Below are positions 28,792-37,484 of a DNA stretch of 64,000 bases, piece by piece. Numbering within the stretch: position 1 is the first letter of the stretch; the number at the start of each line of letters is the position of its first letter. A program made the position numbers and the translations under genes. The notes under the pieces are model-generated. The model searched no databases, had not been told where the DNA came from, and worked only from the letters and a program-made list of their open reading frames with translations. This stretch comes from Phycisphaerales bacterium. GTDB lineage: Bacteria > Planctomycetota > Phycisphaerae > Phycisphaerales > UBA1924. The stretch spans positions 1 through 64,000 of the forward strand of contig JAJDDD010000012.1 of NCBI GenBank assembly GCA_029260495.1, read 5' to 3'.

Positions 28792-29073
28792 ATGGATCCA
28801 GTCGGGCAATCAATCGCGAGTTCAGTCGCTGGCGTGGAGCAGGCAGAGCGGAACGTCTCGAAAGAGGCGAAGCGGAAGGAGCGCGCGCCGTCGCTGAGCG
28901 ATGTGAAACGGCGCGGGGACGAGGTGGAGCTTGCTGACGCCGTGGATGCGTCGCGCGATCCGAAGGGGAACGATCAGGAAGAGGCGCACGAGGATCGACA
29001 GGAGAGTGGGCATTACGATGCGCACGGGAGGGTCAGGCCGGGCGGTGGACCTGAGCTTGACGTGGCGGGTTGA
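28792..29073 (+). CDS. Small charged protein downstream of fliS
   Basis: ATG 28792 gives 93 residues: MDPVGQSIASSVAGVEQAER, a basic middle (KEAKRKERAPSLSDVKRRGD), then an acidic end containing NDQEEAHEDRQESGHYDAHG and LDVAG. It is very hydrophilic, without membrane spans or a known domain. It follows fliS by 109 bases on the same strand and converges with the next gene. I believe similar small proteins occur beside planctomycete flagellar genes, but I cannot confirm this from the sequence. Confidence 0.5.
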   Translation: MDPVGQSIASSVAGVEQAERNVSKEAKRKERAPSLSDVKRRGDEVELADAVDASRDPKGNDQEEAHEDRQESGHYDAHGRVRPGGGPELDVAG

Positions 29074-29080
29074 GGGCGGG

Positions 29081-31729
29081 TCAGCGGCGCGAACGATTGT
29101 TCAGTTGCCGGCGGTAGTCGATCGCGAATGGGTTTTGGGGGTCCAAGCGGTTGAGTTTTTCAAGCATCGCAGGCAGGCGCGGGTCGGTTGAGTTTTTCTT
29201 GGCGATGCGCACGATTTCAAGCACAAGTGGTTTGGATTCAAAGATGGCGTCTGCGCGCGCACGGAACTGATCTGCGCCAGCGGGCAGATCGTTGACGAAA
29301 AAATCAGCAGGATTTTGGCGAAGGTCTATCAAGCCCGATGCGACATCGAGAGAAACATCCTGAATCAGCTCCCGCGGGAGCTGGGCTTCGAGAAGGTTGA
29401 GATCATCGGTGCTGATGCGGGCGCCCTCCATGAGGGGCGCGAGGGCGTCGGCGTTGGCGATGAAGAGGCCGGTGAGATCGGCGGGTTGGAGAATGTTCAG
29501 CCGGCGGAGCTCTGCGCGCACGGGAGGGGGGGACATGGAGGCTTGGATTGAAGAGAGCGTCGGTGGGGTTTCGTTGTAGCCGACGAGGTAGTAGTCGCCA
29601 CTTGCGCGGGCGGGGCTGTCCCAGAGCTGCATGTTCGGGAAGACGTCGTGGAAGGTGGCGATGAGCGTGCGCACGTTTGCGAGCGAAACAGAGTAGCCCT
29701 CGAACCAGATGCAGACGACGCCGCCGGGCTTGAGGCGATCGCGCATTTGGATGAAGGCATCGCGTGTGAAGAGCGCAGAGGCGCCGACCATCCAGGGGTT
29801 GCTGGGCTGGGAGATGATGACGTCGTAGCTTTTGTCTGAGAGGGCAAGGTGGAGGCGGCCGTCGCCGATGATCATGTTGGTGCGCGGATTGTCGAGGGCT
29901 GGCGCGAGGTTGAAGAACTTGCGGGCAGCATCGCGGACAGCGGTGGATATTTCGACAACGTCCAGGCTTTGAATCGCTGAGTGTGAGAGCGCGGAGGTGA
30001 GTGTGTTGCCGGCGCCGAGCCCGATGATGAGCACGTCGTCGGGGGCGTTGTGCATGAGCAGGGGGATGTGGGCGAGCATGGACTGTGTGGGGGAGAAGGC
30101 GGAGGCTTCGGTCTTGCCGCCGACGTGGAGCGTGCGTTTGGCGCCCTGATCGACGACGGTGACAGTGGTTGCGATGCCTTCTTCGTAATGGATGGGTTTG
30201 TTGAACTGCTCGAGATAATCGTTGAGTGTGACGCCGCGCTGGTCAGCGTATTCAAGCAGTTTCGGACCAGTGAGATAGGGGGCGCTGGTTGTGTGGGCGG
30301 TGTTCCAACTGGGAATGGTGAATGCGATAGCTGTAGGCATCGCGATGGTGATAAGCGCTGCAAGCGCACGGACGGGTTGGATGGTCCAGCGTGAAAAGAG
30401 GATGAAGGCGCCCGCGACGAGGGCGTTGAGCGCGACGGCGTAGGCGATGGCTCCCTGCATGCCGACAGCGGGGACGAGAAGGAAGCCTGCGACGAAGGCG
30501 CCGGCGATCGTGCCGACGGTGTTTGAGGCGTAGGCGCGACCAACGATGGCGCCGACGTGCCCGCGCGTTGAAGCGGCGAGTTGTTTGCAGACAAGCGGAA
30601 GCATGCCGCCCATGAGGAAAGTTGGCGCCAGGATGAGGACGAAGATGGCGCCGAACTCAGCAAACTGGAGACGGGCGAAGGATGTGTGGTTTTCAGCGAC
30701 AATAGAGGCGACGCGAAGAGGCATGGCGCCGAGCGCGGGGATGATGATGGCGCTGATGAGGGCGATGCCGAACTGGGACGCGATGAGGAGTGGGAGAGTG
30801 AGGCCGCGCCGATCGCCGAGGCGGCCGAGCACGGCGGCGCCGAGCGCGAGGCCGAGTATGAAGGCGCCGACGATGATGGTGAAGGCGTATGTGGCTGATC
30901 CGATGGAGAGGGAGAAGATGCGCGTCCAGGCGACTTGATAGATCATCGCTGCGAAACCGCTGATGCCGAAGCCGAACAGAAGAACAGCGGGGGGGATGGC
31001 GGCGGGCTTGGTGAGTGCGGCGCTTTGTGGTTTTGCTTCGGGCGTGTCGGCGCTTTGCGCGATGTGGGTGCGTTTCGCTGTGCGCGAGAGCGCGATGCCG
31101 CCGACGCCGGTGGCGAGACTGATGGTGACAGCGATGAGATTTGTTGTCGAGACGCCGAGCGTTGGGAGGAAGGCGAGGCCGGCGATCATGCAGCCTGTGA
31201 ACGCGCCGATGGTGTTGACGCCGTACGCCACGCCGACCATTCGTGAAACATTGGAGCGGCGGCGGGTGAGATACTCAGCGACGATCGGGAGGGTTGCGCC
31301 CATGAGTGTGACGGGGACGATGAGCACAGCGCCGGCGATGAGGAACTGGAAGATGCTGAAGGTCCAGAGTGAACCCATGTTCGAGCGGTAGACAGCCGCC
31401 ATGATGGGTTGGATGGCGTCGATGAGGAAGGGGACAGCGAGGCAGTAAAGACCGATGATGATTTCGAGGACGCCGTAGGTGAGCACATGGTTCTTGATGC
31501 GCCCCGCGAAGCGGCCGCCGACATAGCTGCCGAGCGCGAGCCCGCCCATGAAGACAGTGAGGATGGTGGCGAGTGAGTAGGCGGTGTTGCCCATCTGGAG
31601 GACGAGGAGCCTGTTCCAGAGAACTTCGTACATGAGGCCGGCGAGGCCGGAGAAGAAGAAGAGTGCGCAGAGGATGACGGGCTCAAAGCGCGGGCTGGCA
31701 GGGAGCGGGTTGGAACTTTGGCTCGTCAT
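29081..31729 (-). CDS. MFS-like membrane protein fused to a spermidine synthase-like domain
   Basis: 882 residues from ATG 31729; an upstream start would add 36 residues of poor quality. Residues about 15-490 form about 14 hydrophobic spans in two related halves (FFSGLAGLMYEVLWNRLLVL and FGISGFAAMIYQVAWTRIFS). Residues about 530-770 form a Rossmann methyltransferase-like domain with DVLIIGLGAGNTL, VVEISTAV, IIGDGRLHL and SQPSNPWMVGASALFT. This architecture is widespread as fused MFS/spermidine synthase. The SQPSNPW form, in place of the D-x-x-D of true polyamine synthases, suggests that putrescine is not the substrate. The C-terminal 110 residues are helical. Confidence 0.88.
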   Translation of the reverse strand: MTSQSSNPLPASPRFEPVILCALFFFSGLAGLMYEVLWNRLLVLQMGNTAYSLATILTVFMGGLALGSYVGGRFAGRIKNHVLTYGVLEIIIGLYCLAVPFLIDAIQPIMAAVYRSNMGSLWTFSIFQFLIAGAVLIVPVTLMGATLPIVAEYLTRRRSNVSRMVGVAYGVNTIGAFTGCMIAGLAFLPTLGVSTTNLIAVTISLATGVGGIALSRTAKRTHIAQSADTPEAKPQSAALTKPAAIPPAVLLFGFGISGFAAMIYQVAWTRIFSLSIGSATYAFTIIVGAFILGLALGAAVLGRLGDRRGLTLPLLIASQFGIALISAIIIPALGAMPLRVASIVAENHTSFARLQFAEFGAIFVLILAPTFLMGGMLPLVCKQLAASTRGHVGAIVGRAYASNTVGTIAGAFVAGFLLVPAVGMQGAIAYAVALNALVAGAFILFSRWTIQPVRALAALITIAMPTAIAFTIPSWNTAHTTSAPYLTGPKLLEYADQRGVTLNDYLEQFNKPIHYEEGIATTVTVVDQGAKRTLHVGGKTEASAFSPTQSMLAHIPLLMHNAPDDVLIIGLGAGNTLTSALSHSAIQSLDVVEISTAVRDAARKFFNLAPALDNPRTNMIIGDGRLHLALSDKSYDVIISQPSNPWMVGASALFTRDAFIQMRDRLKPGGVVCIWFEGYSVSLANVRTLIATFHDVFPNMQLWDSPARASGDYYLVGYNETPPTLSSIQASMSPPPVRAELRRLNILQPADLTGLFIANADALAPLMEGARISTDDLNLLEAQLPRELIQDVSLDVASGLIDLRQNPADFFVNDLPAGADQFRARADAIFESKPLVLEIVRIAKKNSTDPRLPAMLEKLNRLDPQNPFAIDYRRQLNNRSRR

Positions 31730-31823
31730 TGGTGGGATGGTAGCGAGGGCGCCGCAGTGTGTGCGATTGAGCGAGGGGGGTGGTGTCACGGAGCCTTGGA
31801 AAATAGTGAGAAAAGAGGACAAA

Positions 31824-32246
31824 TCAGCAGTGCGCAAAAAACTTGCCGTTAGCGTAGATCAGGCCGTGATCGGTGAACGGCCACCATCGACCGCGTGAGT
31901 ACTGCGGAGTGTTTGCGTTGAAGGCCTCATGGTAAAACACGAAGTCTTCCAAGCCGAACCAGAGTTCGAATGCAATGATGGGGAGGATGATCCACAGCGC
32001 CCAGATGGCGTAGGGGATGAGCCGATACTGTCGATCAATATGTTGTGTCGTAAGCCATGCGACGAGCAGCACTGGGAGCAATGTGAGGAAAAGATACAAC
32101 CAGGACAGAGGGTCCGGGCCGAATGACTGCGCTCGCCCGAGAGTCGCACCGAAGCTGAATAGACACCCCGGAATTGAAGCATATATGCCGAAGAGGATGA
32201 GCCAAACAGCGGATCGATTCTTGATGATCGCTCTGTAATCAAACAT
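31824..32246 (-). CDS. Small membrane protein of unknown function
   Basis: 140 residues with three hydrophobic spans (about 13-33, 47-66, 79-99) and a C-terminal soluble tail (FNANTPQYSRGRWWPFTDHG). GC content is lower than in the flanking genes, which may indicate later acquisition. It lies between the 6PGL-like gene and the MFS fusion on the same strand. No family recognised. Confidence 0.55.
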   Translation of the reverse strand: MFDYRAIIKNRSAVWLILFGIYASIPGCLFSFGATLGRAQSFGPDPLSWLYLFLTLLPVLLVAWLTTQHIDRQYRLIPYAIWALWIILPIIAFELWFGLEDFVFYHEAFNANTPQYSRGRWWPFTDHGLIYANGKFFAHC

Positions 32247-32255
32247 CGTGAAACT

Positions 32256-33077
32256 TTAATCTCTTGTGGACGGGCAGGCGTTTTGGTCGATGCGCCAGTG
32301 GGCTTCGCCGGCGTTGGGTTTTATTTGGGCGGCGGGGAGTTGACTGGTTGTGTGTTGGTTGTTCGAGGCGTCTTCGATTTGTCGGACAGCGTCGCGCAGT
32401 CGCTCGCCCACAGCGAGGATGATGATGAGCCGGGCGGCATTGAATGTGGAGATGCTTAAGGAGACGGTTCGCTCGTTGGGGTCGGCGGCGTTGTGAAGAC
32501 TGACGAGGGTGTTTGGGTCGGTGTTTTTTTGCGATGCGAGTGTGTTGGGCAGGCCGCCGAGACTGGCGTCTTCATTGAGCGCGACGATGATGCAGTCGGG
32601 GCGATCGTGGCCTTTTTCGCGCCACGCGAGGGCTTCGCGCATTTCATTGGTGTAGATGCGGGCGATGTTGGGATCGTCGATGGGCATGGGGTGGGTTTGC
32701 GTTTCGGGGATGCCGGAATGTTCGACGATGGTTTCGTGGATGCCATCGAAGAGGCGATCGTTTGACCCCGGGCGGATGTGTTCGTGCGCTTGCCAGAGGT
32801 GGGTGCGGGTCCAGGGGATGGCGCGGTAGGTGGGGTCATACATGAGGCGCATGTAGAGCGGGGAGAGGATGGGGCCCGCGCCGAGCGCGAGGTGGAAGTC
32901 CCCGAGCGCACGGACGCAGTTGATGGAGTGGGTGAGGAGGAGTGTCGCGGCTTCATCGATGACTTCATCAGCGGACTCGGAGACGATGACGGCGCCGGGG
33001 AGGTTCGGTGTGCGCGGTGATGGTGCGAGGTTGTAGCTGGATTTCGAGTCGTTGTGTTCTTGTGGTGATCCGGGCAC
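32256..33077 (-). CDS. Divergent 6-phosphogluconolactonase/NagB-like protein
   Basis: 273 residues with the overall pattern of the SOL/DevB family: an N-terminal helix (VSESADEVIDEAATLLLTHS), IPWTRTHLWQAHEHIRPGSNDRL at the place of the usual W..V..FW.DER.VP...SN, IARIYTNEMREAL, and a C-terminal R-T-V-S-L-S..T.NAARLIIILAVGERLRDAV. However, the GGSTP loop and the GEDGHTASLFP loop are replaced (LALGAGPILSP; NEDASLGGLPNT). It may therefore be a related lactonase of altered specificity or an inactive relative. Adjacent to a Dus gene by 20 bases. Confidence 0.65.
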   Translation of the reverse strand: MPGSPQEHNDSKSSYNLAPSPRTPNLPGAVIVSESADEVIDEAATLLLTHSINCVRALGDFHLALGAGPILSPLYMRLMYDPTYRAIPWTRTHLWQAHEHIRPGSNDRLFDGIHETIVEHSGIPETQTHPMPIDDPNIARIYTNEMREALAWREKGHDRPDCIIVALNEDASLGGLPNTLASQKNTDPNTLVSLHNAADPNERTVSLSISTFNAARLIIILAVGERLRDAVRQIEDASNNQHTTSQLPAAQIKPNAGEAHWRIDQNACPSTRD

Positions 33078-33097
33078 GCGGATTCCTGTATTCGTCG

Positions 33098-34135
33098 CTA
33101 GGCCGCGGTCGAAGCGAAGGCGGCGGCGGTGTGATCTTCAGCGAGATAACGATCGAGCGCAGCGTAAACATCTGCCGGAGTTTGCGCCAGGCGGACGGTT
33201 TCTTTAAAAGGCTTGCATGGGCCAAGGCGTTTGGCGAACCAGGAAATGCGGCGGCGGATGTGCGTCATGGCGTAGTGCTCGTTGCGATATTCGAGCATGA
33301 GATCAAAATAGCGTCGGATGATTTTAATTTTTTCAAGGTGTGTTGGTTCAGCCGGGGCAGGGGCGTCGGATTGGGCGGCCCAGCAGTCGCGGAAGATCCA
33401 TGGGGCAGCGAAGGCGCCGCGTCCGATCATGACGCCGTCGCAGCCCGTCTCGCGGAGCATGTTCATGCAGGCGGCGGGGGAGGTGACATCGCCGTTGCCG
33501 ATGATGGGGATGCGCTCGACGGACTCAACAACACGGGCGATGCCGTCAAGACGGACGTCGCCTTTGAATCGCTGCTCGGTTGTTCTGCCGTGAACAGTGA
33601 TCGCTGCGACGCCGATTTGCTCAAGATCACGGGCGAGGCCGGGGGCGATGATTCGGCTGTCATCCCAGCCGAGGCGCAGCTTTGCTGTGACCGGGACGCG
33701 ACCGAGTGACGCGCGATCGACAGCAGCGACAACGCGCTCGGTGAGGCGTACGGTCTTCAGCGCGTCGCAGAGCAGGAGTGAGCCGCCGTTCTTTTTGGCG
33801 ACCTTGTCAACGGGGCAGCCCATGTTGATGTCGATGACATCGGCGCCATGATCGACGGCCCATTGAGCGCCGGCGGAGAGGATGTCGGGGTCGCAGCCGT
33901 AAAGCTGCATGCAGATGGGGGAGTCGAGCTCGTTGGTCTGGGCGAGGTCGATGCTGCGCGCTGTTTCCTTGAGCAAGCCGTGGGGGCTGAGGAGGTCTGT
34001 ACACGCGAGGCCCACGCCGCCGAGCGAGCGTGTGACGATGCGGAAGGCGAGATCGCAGTAGTTGGCGACGGGCGCGAGGAGGAGGTTGGTGTCCAGCTCA
34101 ACGGGTCCGATTGTGAGGGGGGAAGCGATCATCAC
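33098..34135 (-). CDS. tRNA-dihydrouridine synthase (Dus family)
   Basis: A 345-residue FMN enzyme that reduces uridine to dihydrouridine in tRNA D-loops. The opening LLLAPVANYCDLAFRIVTR corresponds to the usual LAPM.G.TD..FR; INMGCPVDKVAKKNGGS holds the catalytic Cys; VTAKLRLGWDDS, ITVHGRTTEQRFKGDV, IPIIGNGDVTSP and DGVMIGRGAFAAPWIF are all in order. Closest to the DusB type by eye. It ends 20 bases before the 6PGL-like gene and starts nine bases after rlmE ends, so the three may be co-transcribed. Confidence 0.92.
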   Translation of the reverse strand: MMIASPLTIGPVELDTNLLLAPVANYCDLAFRIVTRSLGGVGLACTDLLSPHGLLKETARSIDLAQTNELDSPICMQLYGCDPDILSAGAQWAVDHGADVIDINMGCPVDKVAKKNGGSLLLCDALKTVRLTERVVAAVDRASLGRVPVTAKLRLGWDDSRIIAPGLARDLEQIGVAAITVHGRTTEQRFKGDVRLDGIARVVESVERIPIIGNGDVTSPAACMNMLRETGCDGVMIGRGAFAAPWIFRDCWAAQSDAPAPAEPTHLEKIKIIRRYFDLMLEYRNEHYAMTHIRRRISWFAKRLGPCKPFKETVRLAQTPADVYAALDRYLAEDHTAAAFASTAA

Positions 34136-34144
34136 AGGTTGATT

Positions 34145-34783
34145 CTATGAGGCGTTCGCGGGGGGCGGCAGGTAGGTGTGGGCGACGATGTAGATTTCGC
34201 GCGACGAGTCCCGGCTGGCTTTGGGCTTGAAGCCTTTGGTGCGTTTGAAGAGGGCCGCTGTCTGTTTGAGGAGGTCGGGGTAGGCTTCGCCCTCGAAGAC
34301 CTTCATCGTGAGGTGGCCGCCGGGGCGGAGGAGGGCGGGGGCGATTTTCAGGATGGCATGGCAGAGTTCGATGGAGTTGAAGTGATCCGCCAAGCCGCCG
34401 GCGTCGCCGCTGGTTTTGGGCGCCATGTCGGAGAGGATGCAATCGAAAAGTTTGGGGGGCGTTTCGGGGGCGGGCGAGGCGGCGTCGAGGAGGTCGGCGG
34501 GGTCAGTGTGGCGGATATCGCCTTCGAGGACGGTGACATTCGGACTGAAGGCAGGCCGGACGCGTTCGAGATCAATCCCAACCACCCGGCCTGAGGGGGT
34601 GACGATTTCAGCAGCGACCTGGAGCCAGGAACCGGGGGCGCAGCCGAGATCGAGGACGCGATCACCCTTGCGGATCAGACGTTTGGCGTCGTTGATCTCC
34701 TTGAGTTTGTAGGCGGAGCGGGCGAGATAGCCCTCAGATTTGGCTTGCTTGAAGTAGTGATCGTGGAGTTGCCTGCGGGCCAT
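34145..34783 (-). CDS. rlmE: RlmE/FtsJ 23S rRNA 2'-O-methyltransferase
   Basis: 212 residues. FtsJ family members use a K-D-K-E tetrad, and the candidates are visible: YLARSAYKLKEI (Lys), LSDMAPKTSGD (Asp), LTMKVFEGEAY (Lys) and the Glu near the C-terminus. The SAM loop is DLGCAPGSWLQVA. The enzyme methylates U2552 of 23S rRNA late in large-subunit assembly. It heads the minus-strand run that continues with the Dus enzyme. Confidence 0.93.
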   Translation of the reverse strand: MARRQLHDHYFKQAKSEGYLARSAYKLKEINDAKRLIRKGDRVLDLGCAPGSWLQVAAEIVTPSGRVVGIDLERVRPAFSPNVTVLEGDIRHTDPADLLDAASPAPETPPKLFDCILSDMAPKTSGDAGGLADHFNSIELCHAILKIAPALLRPGGHLTMKVFEGEAYPDLLKQTAALFKRTKGFKPKASRDSSREIYIVAHTYLPPPANAS

Positions 34784-34927
34784 GGGGTGATCTTATGGCG
34801 GGAGCGAGGGAGCTGGGGAGGTGTTCCGGCATCTGCCGGTCGAGGCAGGCGAGTCGGGAGGACGGGGGAAGAGGTGTTTGCATGGCCCAGGCGCCGGGCT
34901 TGACCCGCAGCCGGCATGCGGTAGCCT

Positions 34928-34954
34928 TTGAGATCGGTCGTTCGGCGGTAGACT
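34928..34954 (+). promoter_or_regulatory. Possible promoter of tRNA-Ala
   Basis: TTGAGA (34928-34933) and TAGACT (34949-34954) resemble -35 and -10 hexamers and lie about 20 bases before the mature tRNA start. The 15-base spacer is shorter than ideal. Confidence 0.3.
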
Positions 34955-34981
34955 GCGAATGATTGAGAGAGAAGGAAAAAT

Positions 34982-35054
<73 letters not shown>

Positions 35055-35162
35055 CTTTGTGACTTGAGATTTTTCAAGGACATACGGCATTGTTAGTCTT
35101 TGGAAATAGCCATGCAAAGGATGCTGTTTCACCCGCTTTCGCGGAGAGAGGCTGCCGTCAGC

Positions 35163-35485
35163 ATGGCTCGCAAAAACAACTCGATACCCATTCTCAGACA
35201 TCACAAGGCGCGCAACGCCGCACATGTGCGCGTCGAAGGCACAGAAATACACTTCGGCCCCTGGGACGATCCTGAAACCAAACGAGCCTACGAATTGTGG
35301 CTCTCTCGATATCTCGCTTGCGGACGCCGCATCAGCTCCGGCACGCCTTCGCGACGCAATACACCGACGAGACGACGGTGGAGAAGGCTCGCATCCAGCT
35401 CGGCCACAGCCAGCTCAAAACAACCCAGGGCTATCTCTCACCGGAGCTCTGGCGATTGATTCCAGATGCAGCGGAGAGATTTTGA
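35163..35485 (+). pseudogene. Collapsed tyrosine recombinase (phage/ICE-type integrase)
   Basis: The first part (from ATG 35163, frame of 35100) reads MARKNNSIPILRHHKARNAA and then FGPWDDPETKRAYELWLSRYLA, like the N-terminus of planctomycete integrases. After about 55 residues the frame is lost. The second part (frame of 35297) reads TPHQLRHAFATQY...QLGHSQLKTTQGYLSPEL: the HxxR, LGH and catalytic Tyr of the recombinase C-terminus. About 250 residues between, including the first catalytic Arg, are gone. It is inactive and marks an old integration beside tRNA-Ala. Confidence 0.8.
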
Positions 35486-35536
35486 TTGATTCCAGATTTG
35501 TTTGGTTTATGATCGGGTCTGGAGGAGAGCCGATCA

Positions 35537-36769
35537 GTGTCATTAACCACGCTTTGGGTGGACATGGACGCCTATTTTGCGTCCGCAGAGCAGCATTTAC
35601 AGCCGGCGCTGAGAGGGCGCCCCGTGGGTGTGGTTCCGGTCTACACCAGCGCGGGGAAGCCTGCGGCGACTTCCTGCTGCATCGCTTTTTCCTATGAGGC
35701 TCGGCCGTTTGGCGTGAAGACGGGCACGGTTGTCGCCAAGGCCCGGCAGCTCTGTCCATCCATCCGTTTTGTTCACGCTCGGCCCGCGGAGTATGTGCGC
35801 CTGCACCATGCCATCCTCGACGCGACCGACACGGTGATCCCTGTCGATCAGGTCTACTCGATTGATGAGTTTGCATGCCGCCTCATGGGGCGCGAGAAAG
35901 ACCCCGTGCATGCTGCCCAGCTCGGCCTCACCATCAAGAAGGTGATGCGCGAGCAATTCAGCGATGCGCTCACCTGCTCGATCGGCATTGCGCCCAACCG
36001 GCTGCTCGCCAAGGTCGCCGGCGATCAGCGCAAGCCCGACGGGCTGAATGTGATTGAGTCCAACATGCTGCCTGAGTGCCTCTTTGATCTCGCGCTCGAT
36101 GACTGGCCGGGGATCAGTCGGGGCATGTCAGCGCGCTTTGCCCGTCACGGCGTGACGACGACCGAGCAGATGTACGGCCTCTCTGAATCTGAGATGAGCG
36201 ATGTGTTTGAGTCTGTTGATGGTTCGCGTTGGTGGATGCTGATCCGCGGCTTTGACCTGCCGGACAAGAAGACGGTGCGGCGCACGCTCGGGCATCAGCA
36301 TGTGCTGCCGCCGGTGAAACGATCGCCGGAGGAGGCGCGGCGCGTTGTTGTACGATTGCTCGCCAAGGCGGCGCAGCGACTGCGGCGCGAGGGGTATCGC
36401 GCCAGTGAACTCATCTGCAGCGCAACCCTCTTTCCCGAGGGAAAATGGGCCAGGCGCTCGATCCTGCCACCGACGAACTCGACGCGCGTCTTTCTGATGG
36501 CGATGGCCGAGCAGTGGCGCACCGCCCCGGATGCAAGATTCTTCATCGTCTCTGTCACGCTTCAGCGGCTGACACCGCTTTCCTTTGCGCCGGAGCCGCT
36601 CTTTGCCGGCGAGAAGGCGGAGGAACGGCTCGACCGCGCCATCGATCGCATCAATGGGCGATTCGGCTATGCGGCCATTCACCCGGCCTCAGCGGACACC
36701 GCCTCAGCCCCCATGCGTATTGCGTTTTCGAGCATCCCTGATCTCGAAGCCCCAGACCTACACGCTTGA
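35537..36769 (+). CDS. Y-family DNA polymerase (DinB/Pol IV-like)
   Basis: 410 residues from GTG 35537, with GGAGGAGA eight bases upstream. The catalytic acids are in VDMDAYFASAEQ (about residues 8-19) and YSIDEFACRL (about 106-115). LTCSIGIAPNRLLAKVAGDQRKPDG is the family's palm/thumb sequence, where Pol IV usually has S.GIA.NK..AK.AS...KP. DDWPGISRGMSARFARHGV is the helix-hairpin-helix. It copies across damaged DNA. No beta-clamp QLSLF-type end is obvious; the C-terminus reads IPDLEAPDLHA. It lies 16 bases before the SRAP gene, forming a damage-tolerance pair. Confidence 0.9.
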   Translation: MSLTTLWVDMDAYFASAEQHLQPALRGRPVGVVPVYTSAGKPAATSCCIAFSYEARPFGVKTGTVVAKARQLCPSIRFVHARPAEYVRLHHAILDATDTVIPVDQVYSIDEFACRLMGREKDPVHAAQLGLTIKKVMREQFSDALTCSIGIAPNRLLAKVAGDQRKPDGLNVIESNMLPECLFDLALDDWPGISRGMSARFARHGVTTTEQMYGLSESEMSDVFESVDGSRWWMLIRGFDLPDKKTVRRTLGHQHVLPPVKRSPEEARRVVVRLLAKAAQRLRREGYRASELICSATLFPEGKWARRSILPPTNSTRVFLMAMAEQWRTAPDARFFIVSVTLQRLTPLSFAPEPLFAGEKAEERLDRAIDRINGRFGYAAIHPASADTASAPMRIAFSSIPDLEAPDLHA

Positions 36770-36785
36770 CGGATAGACTGAAACC

Positions 36786-37484
36786 ATGTGCGGACGCTTC
36801 ACACACAAATACACCTGGCGGGAGGTCTATGAGTTTCACGAGGGAATCTCACATCGCTTTCCTGATGAAGACCCGGCGCCCAACTACAACGCGCCTCCGA
36901 TGGCGCATGTCCCTGTGCTCTGTTTCGATGAGAGCGGGCCGTATGGAACGATGATGCGCTGGTCGCTGGTGCCCGGCTGGTCGAAGACGCCTGATACCAA
37001 ATACTCCACGTTCAACGCGCGAAGCGAAGACGCTGCGACGAAGCCGACGTTTCGTTCAGCGTTCAAGCGGCGCCGCTGCATTATTCCGGCGAGCGGGTTC
37101 TATGAGTGGAAGAAGCTGAAGGACGGCTCGAAGCAGCCCTACTACATCACCCGAGCAGATGACGATCTACTCTACTTCGCCGGCCTCTGGGAGTGCTGGC
37201 AGGATGAGCTGATCACCTGCACGATTCTCACCACCACACCCAACGCTGAGATGACCGCGCTGCATCATCGGATGCCGTGCATTCTGGAGCGCGAGCAGGC
37301 GGAGGCATGGTGCGACCCGGAGCTCAACGATGTTGAGCGGATTCAGGAGTTTCTCAAACCGGCGGCAGACGGACTACTAACGATGCATGTAGTCGAAAAG
37401 CGAATTGGGAACGTTCAGAATAACGACGCGAGACTAATCGAAATGTGTCACCCTGCAATCACAAGATCGACCGATCAAGACTAG
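36786..37484 (+). CDS. SRAP-family abasic-site DNA-protein crosslinking protein (YedK/HMCES-like)
   Basis: 232 residues beginning MCGRFTH: Cys2 is the residue that bonds covalently with abasic sites in single-stranded DNA once Met is removed. FNARSEDAATKPTFRSAFKRRRCIIPASGFYEWKK contains the conserved Asn and the catalytic Glu; HHRMPCILE holds the active-site His. This family protects abasic sites at stalled forks. Its location just after a Y-family polymerase gene fits a shared role in tolerating DNA damage. Its C-terminal end overlaps the convergent nuclease-like gene by four bases. Confidence 0.93.
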   Translation: MCGRFTHKYTWREVYEFHEGISHRFPDEDPAPNYNAPPMAHVPVLCFDESGPYGTMMRWSLVPGWSKTPDTKYSTFNARSEDAATKPTFRSAFKRRRCIIPASGFYEWKKLKDGSKQPYYITRADDDLLYFAGLWECWQDELITCTILTTTPNAEMTALHHRMPCILEREQAEAWCDPELNDVERIQEFLKPAADGLLTMHVVEKRIGNVQNNDARLIEMCHPAITRSTDQD

